This document shows, in pieces, positions 1 through 8,230 of a DNA stretch of 36,403 nt. The notes below the pieces were generated by a model. That model was not told where the DNA came from and did no database searches. It was given only the letters and a program-made list of their open reading frames with translations. Location: positions 1 to 36,403 of the forward strand of contig JAKLJY010000086.1 in the NCBI GenBank assembly GCA_023150895.1. Direction: 5' to 3'. Source of the stretch: Myxococcota bacterium. Its GTDB lineage: Bacteria; Myxococcota_A; Bradymonadia; UBA7976; UBA1532. The number at the start of each line of letters is the position of its first letter. The stretch's first letter is position 1. Both the position numbers and the translations under genes were made by a program.

Positions 1-73
1 AACTCGAATGTTGTCCATGGCGGCCTCTGTTTTTCAGAGATTGCCGCGAAGTTTATATTATGTCAACACCCTC

Positions 74-1012
74 TCAGGGCCGGGCGGTGAATCGCACCGT
101 CACGCCCCGCGCCCGAGAGGCCGGCGGCGGGAACGTCACCCGCAGCCCGCCGTCTTCGAGGAAGACGCGCACGCCAGCCCCGTAGCGCGCGTGCAAGGCG
201 CGGGTGAACGACTCGACGGGGTTGGCCGCGTCGCGAACCTCGGCCCACAAGAGCGCGAGCGTCGTCGCGTCGGCGGTCTCGAGCGGGAAGGCCGCGCCGG
301 GTCGCTGGGCGGGCCCCGGCGCCGGGTCGAGGTGCAGCAGGCGCCGCCGGCCGGCGGGGACGAGGCGCACCCACCCGTCGGCCTCGCCGTCGCGGGGTCC
401 GGGCGGCGCCGGTCCGGGCACGGGGTCGGCCGCGTAGGTCGTGCCGGCGATGCCCCGCGCGAAGAGACCCGCCGCGAGCACCGACGGCGGCACGGCGACC
501 GCGGCGGGGAGGCCCGGCAAGACCAGGCTCACCCACGGCCAGAGGCCGACCATCCCGTCCGGCACGTCTCCGGGCGCCGCGGGCGGGGCCGGGGGGTCAT
601 GGAGAAACAACCGCTCACCCGCATGGTTCGTGGTCGGGCGCGCCGCGGCCCCCGTGACGATCATCGGCTCGGGCATCGCGGCGAGCGCGTCGGCGTCCGG
701 GGCGACGTATACGCGGGGCACGCCCTCGGCCAGCGCCCGCCACGTCGTCGCCAATACGGACCGGTACTCGGCCGGCACCGGGTCGCGCAGCTCGAGAACC
801 GCGAGGAGCTCGGACTGCCGGCTCGCCCGCACGACCCTGGGCGGTCCCGGCAGGGGTCCGATCGCCGCGACGAGCCATTCGTCCGGGGCGGGGGTCACGG
901 ATTCGTCGGCGCTGCGCCCCGAGCGACGCGCCTTCGGGCGTGCGACGGGCCGCGTTCGGTCGGCTTCGGCTCGGAACGCATGTGACCTCCAGGTCTCGGG
1001 TGGTTCTCTCAC
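74..1012 (-). CDS. Divergent phage-tail-sheath-like protein (tentative)
   Basis: Encodes 312 residues from a GTG at 1012. The first 45 or so residues are basic and look disordered, and an in-frame GTG at 898 is an alternative start, because neither site has a clear ribosome binding site. The middle of the protein has a GLWPWVSLVLPG segment, then VPPS, then an AG-x-x-AR pattern. These follow the order YPW...VPPSG...AG.YAR seen in contractile phage-tail sheath proteins. The C-terminal segment (GLRVTFPPPASRARG) also recalls the sheath end. At 312 residues it is shorter than most sheath proteins and no other tail gene is visible, although anything downstream would lie left of the window. The sheath assignment is inferred from motif order only; otherwise it is a hypothetical protein. 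Confidence 0.45.
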   Translation of the reverse strand: MREPPETWRSHAFRAEADRTRPVARPKARRSGRSADESVTPAPDEWLVAAIGPLPGPPRVVRASRQSELLAVLELRDPVPAEYRSVLATTWRALAEGVPRVYVAPDADALAAMPEPMIVTGAAARPTTNHAGERLFLHDPPAPPAAPGDVPDGMVGLWPWVSLVLPGLPAAVAVPPSVLAAGLFARGIAGTTYAADPVPGPAPPGPRDGEADGWVRLVPAGRRRLLHLDPAPGPAQRPGAAFPLETADATTLALLWAEVRDAANPVESFTRALHARYGAGVRVFLEDGGLRVTFPPPASRARGVTVRFTARP

Positions 1013-1100
1013 GCTCAGTCCCGAAAGTCGACCTCGAGGACGGGCCGTACCGCGCCCGTTCGTTGACGGCCATCGCGGGCGCCGCTACGCTGCGTGGCAC

Positions 1101-1105
1101 GGAGG
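1101..1105 (+). promoter_or_regulatory. Ribosome binding site deciding the start of the PHM-like gene
   Basis: GGAGG lies 9 bases before the ATG at 1115. It supports that start over an in-frame GTG at 1094, which has no such site and would put seven extra residues ahead of the signal peptide. Confidence 0.6.
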
Positions 1106-1114
1106 TCGCACCGA

Positions 1115-2647
1115 ATGCAGCATCAACGCCGCCCGTCCCGGGTGCCGTCCACGCCCGCGCTCTGGCTCCTGGGAACCCTCGTCGCGCTGACGGTCGGGTG
1201 TGCGCAATCGGACCCGGACGATTCATCGTCGGCCGGTGAGGCCACGAAGGACGCCGGTCCGTCGAACGGCGGCGTCCCGTGGATGGATGCGACGCCGGAG
1301 GCCGACGCGGCGCCGATGGAGGGTTCGCCCCCGTCGACCCCGGCCCCGCCGCCCCCCCCGCCGGACGAAGACGCCGACGCCGGCGCCCCCGTGCCGCCGC
1401 CCCCGGAGGGCATGGGCGTGCCCTGCGAGGTCTCGACGTACTTCCTCGAGAATTGTCAGGAGTGCCACAGTCCGGACCGACTGGCCGCGCACACGCCCCT
1501 CGTCACGTTCGAGGACCTTCACGCCGACTCGACGTTCTACCCGGGGCAGCCGGTCTACGAGCGCGTCCTGGAGCGCATGACGGCCGAGCACAAACCGATG
1601 CCGCCCCCCCCGAACGACCCGGCCACCGAGGCGCAGCTCGCGGCCGTTCGGGCCTGGGTCGAGAAGGGCGCGCCCGCCGAGCCGACGTGTGAGGGCGCGC
1701 CGCCGCCGCCCCCGGAGGTGCCCGGAAAGGGGCCACTGCCGCCGCCCAACCCGGAGTGCGATCACGTCTTCGAACTCCGCGCCCACGGTGTCGGCATCAA
1801 GGGCGACGAGACGCCCTACCAGGTCCCCCCGCTCGGCGACCTCTACATCAACTTCGTCTTCAATGTGCCGTGGACGGGCTCGGTACACGGGCTCGAATTC
1901 CACCCCATCGTCGACGACGACCGGGTGCTGCATCACATGCTGCTCTACGCAGCCCCCCTCGGCGCGGTGCTGGACGGCGCCATCATCCCGGGCATCGGGA
2001 CGCACCCCGGCGAGTCCCTCGTCGCCGGCTGGGCCCCAGGCGGGGAGCCCATGATCCTGCCCGAGGGCGTCGGCATGGAGCTTCCCGTCGGCCCCGCGGC
2101 GCGGTTCGTGCTCGAGGTCCACTACAACAACATGGCCGGTTACCTGGACGCCAAGGACCGCAGCGGTTACCGCGTCTGCGCGACGTCGAACAAGCGCGAG
2201 CAGACGGCCGCCTCGCACCTTCTCGGCACGGAAATCATCGCCATCGCCGGCCCCGGCGAGTTCCGGGCCGTCGGCATGTGCCACCCGTACGTCAACATCC
2301 AGGGGCTTCTGTACCGCGGTCCGATGACCATCATCAGCAGCACGCCGCACCTGCACCGCCGCGGTCGCAACCTGCGGACGGAGATCCACCGGGCCAACGG
2401 ACAGGTCGACGTCCTCCTGGACGAACCCTTCGACTTCGACAACCAGATCACCCACGACACGCCCAACGTCATCAACCCGGGCGACTGGCTGAAGACGACC
2501 TGCACGTACGAGAACGAGCGCGGCATCGCCACGTTCGGCGTCCGCACGGACGACGAGATGTGCCAGAACTACGTGCTGGCCTATCCGGTCGGCCCCATGG
2601 ACACCGGCGGCAGCCTCATCTTCGAGGCGCACGCGTGCATGCTGTGA
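1115..2647 (+). CDS. Lipoprotein: cytochrome c domain fused to PHM-type copper monooxygenase
   Basis: 510 residues. A lipoprotein signal ends at the lipobox LTVGC (Cys29), so export and lipid anchoring are likely. A Pro/Asp-rich linker leads to a cytochrome c-like segment with one haem motif, CQECH (114-118), and a possible distal Met in the KPMPPPP stretch. The C-terminal 290 residues match the copper type II ascorbate-dependent monooxygenase family (peptidylglycine alpha-hydroxylating monooxygenase, PHM, and relatives). All six copper ligands of PHM have counterparts: His273-His274 in LHHMLLY, His336 in EVHYNN, His412 and His414 in PHLHRRGR, and Met482 in DEMCQNY. The family hydroxylates C-H bonds using O2 and two copper ions. 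The substrate here is unknown. The attached haem domain could deliver electrons, which is my inference. The stop overlaps the next gene's start (GTGA). Confidence 0.85.
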   Translation: MQHQRRPSRVPSTPALWLLGTLVALTVGCAQSDPDDSSSAGEATKDAGPSNGGVPWMDATPEADAAPMEGSPPSTPAPPPPPPDEDADAGAPVPPPPEGMGVPCEVSTYFLENCQECHSPDRLAAHTPLVTFEDLHADSTFYPGQPVYERVLERMTAEHKPMPPPPNDPATEAQLAAVRAWVEKGAPAEPTCEGAPPPPPEVPGKGPLPPPNPECDHVFELRAHGVGIKGDETPYQVPPLGDLYINFVFNVPWTGSVHGLEFHPIVDDDRVLHHMLLYAAPLGAVLDGAIIPGIGTHPGESLVAGWAPGGEPMILPEGVGMELPVGPAARFVLEVHYNNMAGYLDAKDRSGYRVCATSNKREQTAASHLLGTEIIAIAGPGEFRAVGMCHPYVNIQGLLYRGPMTIISSTPHLHRRGRNLRTEIHRANGQVDVLLDEPFDFDNQITHDTPNVINPGDWLKTTCTYENERGIATFGVRTDDEMCQNYVLAYPVGPMDTGGSLIFEAHACML

Positions 2648-3900
2648 AGCCAGCCGGGCCGTGCGCCTGCGCGGGGCCGACGGTCTTCGCACTTCTCGCA
2701 CTTCTCGCGCTTTTTGTGCTCCCGGCCGGTTGCGCCGACGGAAGCATCGGCGACGTCGAAGGCACCGCCGGGCTCGGCGGGGCCGAGGGCCCGGACACCG
2801 GCGCTTGGCCCTACGACATGCCCGATCTGGGCGAGGGGCAGTCGCCGCCCGAGGGGGCGGGGGGCGCGGCGAACCACCGGCCGACCCGCGACGGCACGGT
2901 CAGCTCCGGCCCGAGCGGCTCGGGCACCGGCGCATCCGACGGTGGGGCGGGCGCAGGTCCCGACGAGCCGGCGGGCGAGGGTGGCAGCGGCGGTGAGGGC
3001 GGCGAGCCCCCGACAGGCGGCGGAGGGCCGCCCGATGGCCCCGACCCCATCCCCGCGCCCCCGGTCGTGTGCGGCCCCATCGTCAACGGTCTGTCCACGG
3101 TGACCGTGGACGGAACGCTGCGCGCGTTCACGGTGCAGATGCCCGCCGATACGTCGCGCATGGCCGTGCTGTTCCTGTGGCACGGGTACCTGCAAATCCC
3201 CGATCAGTTCGCCTCGACCATCGTCTACGACGTGCCGCTCGGGCAGTGGGTGCGCTTCGATCCCAACGCGTTCCCGATGCCGCTGATGATCGTGACGCCG
3301 TGGGATCTCAAGATCATCCCGCCGTGGGGCCTCGACTGGGAGATCGTCAGCGGCAGCGTCGACGTCCGGTTCTTCGACGCCATGATGGAGTGCATGCGGC
3401 GGCAGTTCTCCATCGACGAGAGCCGCATCTACTCCTTCGGATTCTCCGCCGGTGCGGTCTTCAGCAACCTGCTTTCGGCCATCTATCCGAACCGATTTGC
3501 GGCCACGATCAGCGAGTCGGGGGCCTGGTTCAACGATCAGGCGCAGTGGGCCGACGTGCTCATTCCCATCATTCAGTGGCAGTGGCCGGCGTTCGACGCG
3601 GCGGACGGCGGCAACGTTCTGCTGACCCACGGCGGCCCCAACGACTTCGCGACCGTCATCAGCCTCGAGAGCGCCGCGCAGAAGGCCATCCCGTTCCTGT
3701 TCAACCACGGCCGCACGGTGACCGAGTGTGCCCACACCTTCGGTCACACCCTCGACCCGGACCTGACTCAGAGCATGTACTACGAATGGATGTGGGCCCA
3801 TCAGCTCGGCGGCTCACCCCTCGGTGGTCTGCCTCCGAGCTTCCCGACGCTCGACCGCCCGGTGGGCGCGACGCGGTGCGTGTTTCACCCCGCGCCGTGA
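2644..3900 (+). CDS. Lipoprotein alpha/beta hydrolase, poly(3-hydroxybutyrate) depolymerase/feruloyl-esterase-like
   Basis: 418 residues from a GTG whose last two bases are shared with the preceding TGA, so translation is probably coupled. A lipoprotein signal ends at LPAGC (Cys30). A linker of about 110 residues rich in Gly, Pro, Ser and Ala spaces the enzyme from the membrane. The catalytic domain (from about 143) has the oxyanion-side motif LFLWHGY, the nucleophile elbow GFSAG (Ser268), a likely acid Asp334 in GGPNDF, and a likely base at His364 or His368 in CAHTFGH. This layout fits the LpqC/PHB depolymerase esterase group, which cleaves polyesters or feruloyl esters. The actual substrate cannot be read from the sequence. 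Its coupling to the copper monooxygenase suggests a shared extracellular degradative role, which is inference. Confidence 0.75.
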   Translation: MKPAGPCACAGPTVFALLALLALFVLPAGCADGSIGDVEGTAGLGGAEGPDTGAWPYDMPDLGEGQSPPEGAGGAANHRPTRDGTVSSGPSGSGTGASDGGAGAGPDEPAGEGGSGGEGGEPPTGGGGPPDGPDPIPAPPVVCGPIVNGLSTVTVDGTLRAFTVQMPADTSRMAVLFLWHGYLQIPDQFASTIVYDVPLGQWVRFDPNAFPMPLMIVTPWDLKIIPPWGLDWEIVSGSVDVRFFDAMMECMRRQFSIDESRIYSFGFSAGAVFSNLLSAIYPNRFAATISESGAWFNDQAQWADVLIPIIQWQWPAFDAADGGNVLLTHGGPNDFATVISLESAAQKAIPFLFNHGRTVTECAHTFGHTLDPDLTQSMYYEWMWAHQLGGSPLGGLPPSFPTLDRPVGATRCVFHPAP

Positions 3901-3953
3901 CACATGGGTCCCGGAATCGGTGAATTCGAGACACGAAGGTCTCGCCCGCCCGC

Positions 3954-3974
3954 CCCGAAACGACCATTTTCGGG
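3954..3974. terminator. Possible hairpin after the hydrolase gene
   Basis: A perfect 7-bp inverted repeat, CCCGAAA and TTTCGGG, encloses a 7-base loop about 55 bases after the stop at 3900. There is no T-tract, so it is not a textbook intrinsic terminator. It may still separate the monooxygenase/hydrolase pair from the next transcription unit. Confidence 0.3.
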
Positions 3975-4060
3975 CCCGCGCACGGCGGCACGTGATTTGC
4001 TAACCCATGAAACTCCGTTCGCTGTCCGCCACTGCCATGCGTCCTGACGTTCACGTCTCG

Positions 4061-4067
4061 AAGGAGG
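4061..4067 (+). promoter_or_regulatory. Strong ribosome binding site selecting a TTG start
   Basis: AAGGAGG sits 7 bases before the TTG at 4075. It is one of the best Shine-Dalgarno matches in the window and decides the rare TTG start, from which a lipoprotein signal peptide reads at once. Confidence 0.7.
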
Positions 4068-4074
4068 CCGAAGG

Positions 4075-5976
4075 TTGACCACCACGCTCCGCTGCCTCGT
4101 GCTGTTCGTCTCGGCCGCCGTGCCGTTCGCCGGCGGGTGCTCCGCGCCGGGCGACCCGGTCGAGGACGAGCCGATTGCGCTCAAATCCTCCCTGACCCAA
4201 CAGCAGCGCATCCAGCGGTACGCGGCGATTCGCAACGCGGCGGCGGCCCGCGGCATCACCAATGCCTATCTGCTGGCGGGCATCGCCAACACCGAGACGG
4301 GCCTGGCGCACTGCTGGTCCGAGGCCGAGTGGGCCTGCCAGGGGCCGAACTCGGCCGAGTGCGGCGGCGGACCGGTCATCGCCGGCTCTGCCGACGGCCC
4401 GTGCGGCCACCAGCAGGGCGGCCTCGGTCTGTTCCAGTTCGATGCGGGCACCTACGCGCAGACGCTCAATCGTTACGGGCAGGGCGTTCTCACGGTGGAC
4501 GGTCAGATCGGGGCGGCCATCGACTATGTCGTGAACATGGTCAAGGTCTCGGCCTACACGACCAACGCCGAGACGGACGCCAAGGCGCGGGCGTGGGTCA
4601 ACGCCTTCGACGTGAACAACCCCACGCTCCGTGATCAGTGGATCAAGACGGTTCTCCAGTACTACAACGGCTGTCAGCCCGGCTGGGGCTGCTGGCAGCC
4701 GCGGTATCAGACCTATACCGATGGCATGTACACGGCGTTGCGCGAGCCGGGGGGCGCGGGCTTCTGGGCTCAGGGGGCCGCCGCCCCCGATGGGGCGGTC
4801 TCGGGTGGTCCGCCCGCGCCGCCGCGAGAGGTGCCGGTCCCGCCCGACAACAGTGAGGGTCCGCAGGGCTCGTCCCCCCTCGAGGACGGCCCCGAGCACG
4901 GTGGGGGCCCGAGTGATGCGGTCGCCGTCGGGACCCGCTGCGGTGACTCCCCCGCCGTCGTCGGTGCCATCGAGGCCAAGTACCTGCGCCTCGGGGGCTG
5001 CCGGTCCGTCCTCGGCGTGCCGGTCTCCGAAGAGCAGGCCGCGGCGGACGGGGTCGGTCGCTACAGCCGGTTCCAGAACGGTGTGATCTATTGGACCCCC
5101 GCGGTCGGCGCCTTCGAGGTCCACGGGCAGATCATGGAGAAGTGGTTCGAGCACGGCGGCGAGACGGGCCTGCTCGGCTATCCCATCAAGGACGAGACCC
5201 GCGTGCCGGTCGGTCCCGGCCGCTACAGCGTGTTCCAGAACGGGTCGATCTACTGGACGCCCACCCTCGGCGCCCACGAGGTCCATGGCCGCATCCGGGA
5301 TCGCTGGGCCGAGGCAGGCTGGGAGGCCGGCGACCTCGGGTACCCGACCTCCGATGAGTACGTCGTGCCCGAGGGCAGGCGCAGTGACTTCGAGGGCGGG
5401 ACGATCACCTTCAACGCCCGCACGGGCAACACGGCGATCGACCTCGCGAACGGACCGGGGGCGAAGGTCCTCGACATCGCGTTCGAGATTCAACAGACCG
5501 GCTACTGGTGCGGTCCGGCGGCGACACACAACGCCCTTTCGGCCCGCATCGCGGCGCCGGGGCAGGCGCAACTCGCCCGCGAGTTGGGCACGACCCGCAA
5601 CGGCACGGACTGGATCGGCCAGGTCACCACCGTCCTGAACAACCACCTCGATGGCAGCCCGTACGTCACGACGGAGATGCCGAACGATCCGCCCACGCCG
5701 GCGCAGCGTGACCGTCTGTGGTCGGACATCCTGACGAGCATCGACAACAACTACCCGGTCGTCACCAACATCGTCGCCCCCCCCGGCAATCACCCGCCGG
5801 GTTATCCGAATGACACGATCTATCACTACTTCACCGTCATCGGATACAACGAGGAAACAGCCGAGGTCTTCATCGCGGACTCGGCCAACTTCAGCGGCAA
5901 CACACTCTATTGGCTCACGTTCGACCAGCTCGCGACGCTCATCCCGCCGAAGGGGTACTCGGCCTACCGGCCGTGA
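4075..5976 (+). CDS. Lipoprotein with lytic-transglycosylase-like, LGFP-repeat and C39-like peptidase domains
   Basis: 633 residues from a TTG. A signal peptide ends at the lipobox FAGGC (Cys22). Residues about 40-225 resemble a lysozyme/SLT-like fold: LAGIANTETG offers the probable catalytic Glu74, and GGLGLFQFDAGTY matches the Gly/Gln motif of transglycosylases. Cysteines here (80, 88, 96, 110, 200, 206) may form disulfides. A Pro/Gly linker (225-290) leads to three LGFP-type repeats (about 295-450, with LGVPVSEE, LGYPIKDE and LGYPTSDE), a module linked to cell-wall binding. Residues 460-633 look like a C39-family papain-like domain with Cys479 in YWCGPA, His584 in YHYFTVIGY and Asp602. The whole suggests a wall- or prey-directed hydrolase. 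Combined activity is inferred. The stop overlaps the next start (GTGA). Confidence 0.75.
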   Translation: MTTTLRCLVLFVSAAVPFAGGCSAPGDPVEDEPIALKSSLTQQQRIQRYAAIRNAAAARGITNAYLLAGIANTETGLAHCWSEAEWACQGPNSAECGGGPVIAGSADGPCGHQQGGLGLFQFDAGTYAQTLNRYGQGVLTVDGQIGAAIDYVVNMVKVSAYTTNAETDAKARAWVNAFDVNNPTLRDQWIKTVLQYYNGCQPGWGCWQPRYQTYTDGMYTALREPGGAGFWAQGAAAPDGAVSGGPPAPPREVPVPPDNSEGPQGSSPLEDGPEHGGGPSDAVAVGTRCGDSPAVVGAIEAKYLRLGGCRSVLGVPVSEEQAAADGVGRYSRFQNGVIYWTPAVGAFEVHGQIMEKWFEHGGETGLLGYPIKDETRVPVGPGRYSVFQNGSIYWTPTLGAHEVHGRIRDRWAEAGWEAGDLGYPTSDEYVVPEGRRSDFEGGTITFNARTGNTAIDLANGPGAKVLDIAFEIQQTGYWCGPAATHNALSARIAAPGQAQLARELGTTRNGTDWIGQVTTVLNNHLDGSPYVTTEMPNDPPTPAQRDRLWSDILTSIDNNYPVVTNIVAPPGNHPPGYPNDTIYHYFTVIGYNEETAEVFIADSANFSGNTLYWLTFDQLATLIPPKGYSAYRP

Positions 5977-7421
5977 GACGTGCCGCGGGCGCTCTCGCCC
6001 TGCTCTTTGTCCTCGACGCCACGCCGGCGGCGGGACACGGAGACACCCCGAGGGTCGAAACGATCACGTTCCCGAGCGCGCTCGAAGGTCGGCCGCTGCT
6101 CCTGAGCGACACGCAGGGTCTCTTCGCAGTGTTCGAAGACGGCTTCCGCTGGCTCTGCGAGGACGCCATTGCGCCGAACGCCTCGCTGTCCGCGGTCCTG
6201 TTCGGACCGGAGGCGGGTCGACTCGTCTTTGCCGCGGACGTCGGGGTGTTCGTGTCCGTCGACGGGGGGTGCACTTTCCGACCGGCGACCGGGCTGCCGC
6301 CCGCACCGGTCCTCTACGGCCTGTGGCCGCACCCGGCGCGCCCCGCCGAACTGCTGACGGGTGTCGCGCAGGTCGGCGCCACCATCACCACGGCGGTCTA
6401 TCTCAGCCAGGACGCCGGTGACACGTTCACGGCGACCGGCGCCGTCTTCCCGGGGCTTCTGCGCACCATTCTGCGCGCCGAACACGACGCCGAGGTCGTC
6501 TACGCCGTGGGCGACGAGGGCTTCTCGCGCAGCACCGACGGGGGACGGACGTTCGAGCCCGTGCCCGCCACGGTCGAGGGGATGCCGCTCGTCCCCGTCG
6601 GGCTCGACCTGCTGGGCGCGCGCGCCGGGACCCCCGAGCTCTGGGCGGTCTCGCAGCATGCCGGCGGGAGCCGCCTCGTGGTCTCGGCCGATCTCGGCGC
6701 CACCTGGACGGTCGCGGCGGTCGTCGAAGAGTTCGTCGACAGCCTGGCCTTCGACGCCGACGGGCGTCGCGGCCTCCTCGCGACGATCTCGGGCCAGATG
6801 ATGCGCACCGAGGACGGCGGCGCGACGTTCGGGCCGCTCGAGAACAGCCCCGGACCCGGCTTCGGGTGCCTGGTCCGCGGACCGGACGGCGACCTCTATG
6901 GCTGTGCCGATCCGTTGCAGGGCGCACCCTTCGCGCTCGCGCGAAGCCCCGACTTCGGGCTCACGTTCGAAACGGTCTTGTCGGCCCTCAACGCCGTCAC
7001 CCTCCGCTGGGACTGCCCCGACGAGGCGCCCGGCGCGACGGCCTGCACGGGTCTCTGCCCGGGCCTGCCGGTCGGCGCGACGTGTTCGTTGTGTCCCGCC
7101 GGTCGACCCTGCGACGACGCGACGGACGCCGGCGAGGCCACGCCCGACACGGGGACCCCCGGGGTGACCGACGCCGGCGGAACGCCACGAACCGACGCCG
7201 AGAGCGACCTCGCACGGGCGCCCGATGCCGCCATCACGCCCCCATCGTCGTCGGGCACCGGTGGCTCCGGCTGTGCCACTGCGGGTGGCCGCTGCGCGGG
7301 TGGCATGCCCTGGCTGGCCTTCGTCGGGCTGGCCGGGGCCCATCTCACCCGGCGTCGTCGTCAGGGAGCGGCCGGCGCGTCCCCGCGCGCGTCCACGAAC
7401 CGGTCGGCCCGCCAGACGTAG
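5973..7421 (+). CDS. Secreted Asp-box (BNR) repeat protein with MYXO-CTERM-like tail
   Basis: 482 residues from a GTG overlapping the preceding stop. This start gives a clean signal peptide ending near ATPAAG, whereas upstream in-frame starts would not. Six Asp-box motifs of the form S/T-x-D-x-G-x-T-F/W recur at about 95, 145, 187, 238, 279 and 325, so a six-bladed beta-propeller like sialidases or YCF48-type proteins is likely. No sialidase catalytic residues are evident. A Cys-rich segment (340-385) and an Asp/Thr/Pro linker precede the C-terminal signal: SGC (431-433), a hydrophobic helix, then RRRR. That order matches MYXO-CTERM, the Myxococcota-specific surface sorting signal. Unusually, 19 residues follow the arginines and the gene runs 61 bases into the convergent gene. 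Confidence 0.75.
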   Translation: MRRAAGALALLFVLDATPAAGHGDTPRVETITFPSALEGRPLLLSDTQGLFAVFEDGFRWLCEDAIAPNASLSAVLFGPEAGRLVFAADVGVFVSVDGGCTFRPATGLPPAPVLYGLWPHPARPAELLTGVAQVGATITTAVYLSQDAGDTFTATGAVFPGLLRTILRAEHDAEVVYAVGDEGFSRSTDGGRTFEPVPATVEGMPLVPVGLDLLGARAGTPELWAVSQHAGGSRLVVSADLGATWTVAAVVEEFVDSLAFDADGRRGLLATISGQMMRTEDGGATFGPLENSPGPGFGCLVRGPDGDLYGCADPLQGAPFALARSPDFGLTFETVLSALNAVTLRWDCPDEAPGATACTGLCPGLPVGATCSLCPAGRPCDDATDAGEATPDTGTPGVTDAGGTPRTDAESDLARAPDAAITPPSSSGTGGSGCATAGGRCAGGMPWLAFVGLAGAHLTRRRRQGAAGASPRASTNRSARQT

Positions 7422-8230
7422 GCCCGCCGCTGCGAGCCCCCCCGCAAGCCGTCGACCCGGACCTCGTACCCGAGCCCCCCGGAGGGCGCCTTGCCCCAGG
7501 TGACCTGGGTCGGCACGGGGCGTGACGCGCCCGGGACGAAATGGACCCCCGGTGGCGCGCGACGATCCGCGCGCGTGAACGTGAACGCGATGTGCCAGGC
7601 CGCCGCCTGACTCGGCGTGACGAAGGCGGCCTCGAAGACCACCGCGACGCCGGGCCCCTCGCCCCCGAGCGGGAAGACCCGGGCGCGCTCGCCCTCCGTC
7701 GTGCGCGGGAGGTCGAAGAGGCGCACGGGGTGCGTCGCGGCGACGCTCTGCGTGCCGTCCGCGTGGCGCGTGACGACGTACAGCGTGTCGCCGCCGTCGC
7801 CGCGGGTGAGCGCGACGATCTCGGCGGGGGCGGCCCCGTCGATCTCGGCGTCCACGGCGAAGACGGGCTCGACGCCGAGGACGGTCGAGATCCCCGCCGG
7901 GAGGGCGTCGCCGAAGTACTGCACGCCGGTGCCCCGAAATCCGCCGCCCTCGAGGCGGTCGACGTAGGCTCGGGCCTCGGCCTGAAAGAGCGACTCGAAC
8001 GCGACCAGATACCCGAACCCGGGCTCGACGCCAAAGACCCGCTCGCTCGGCAACACCGCGGCGGGGACCCCGCGCCGGCGCCACTCCGCCGCCGCCGTCT
8101 CGGCGCGTGCGGCGGGCACGCGGTCGAGATAGGCATACCAGCGCCCGGCCGCGCTCGGGGCCCCGGGCGTCGAGGCGACCCCGATCACCACGAATGCCGC
8201 GAGCCGGGCGGCGCGGCCGAGGGACTTCAT
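7361..8230 (-). CDS. Secreted protein with SPOR-like N-terminal region
   Basis: 289 residues. The ATG overlaps the gshB stop (ATGA), so the two are translationally coupled. A signal peptide of about 28 residues ends near PSAAG. Residues about 30-100 read like a SPOR domain (Tyr-led strand, alternating A-rich helix, a GFGYLVAFESLFQAEA stretch, then GGGFRG), a fold that binds denuded peptidoglycan. The rest contains short beta-rich segments and no known catalytic motif. Its 3' end overlaps the convergent MYXO-CTERM gene by 61 bases. SPOR assignment is by pattern only; the gene is otherwise hypothetical. Pairing with gshB gives no obvious functional link. Confidence 0.6.
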   Translation of the reverse strand: MKSLGRAARLAAFVVIGVASTPGAPSAAGRWYAYLDRVPAARAETAAAEWRRRGVPAAVLPSERVFGVEPGFGYLVAFESLFQAEARAYVDRLEGGGFRGTGVQYFGDALPAGISTVLGVEPVFAVDAEIDGAAPAEIVALTRGDGGDTLYVVTRHADGTQSVAATHPVRLFDLPRTTEGERARVFPLGGEGPGVAVVFEAAFVTPSQAAAWHIAFTFTRADRRAPPGVHFVPGASRPVPTQVTWGKAPSGGLGYEVRVDGLRGGSQRRAYVWRADRFVDARGDAPAAP

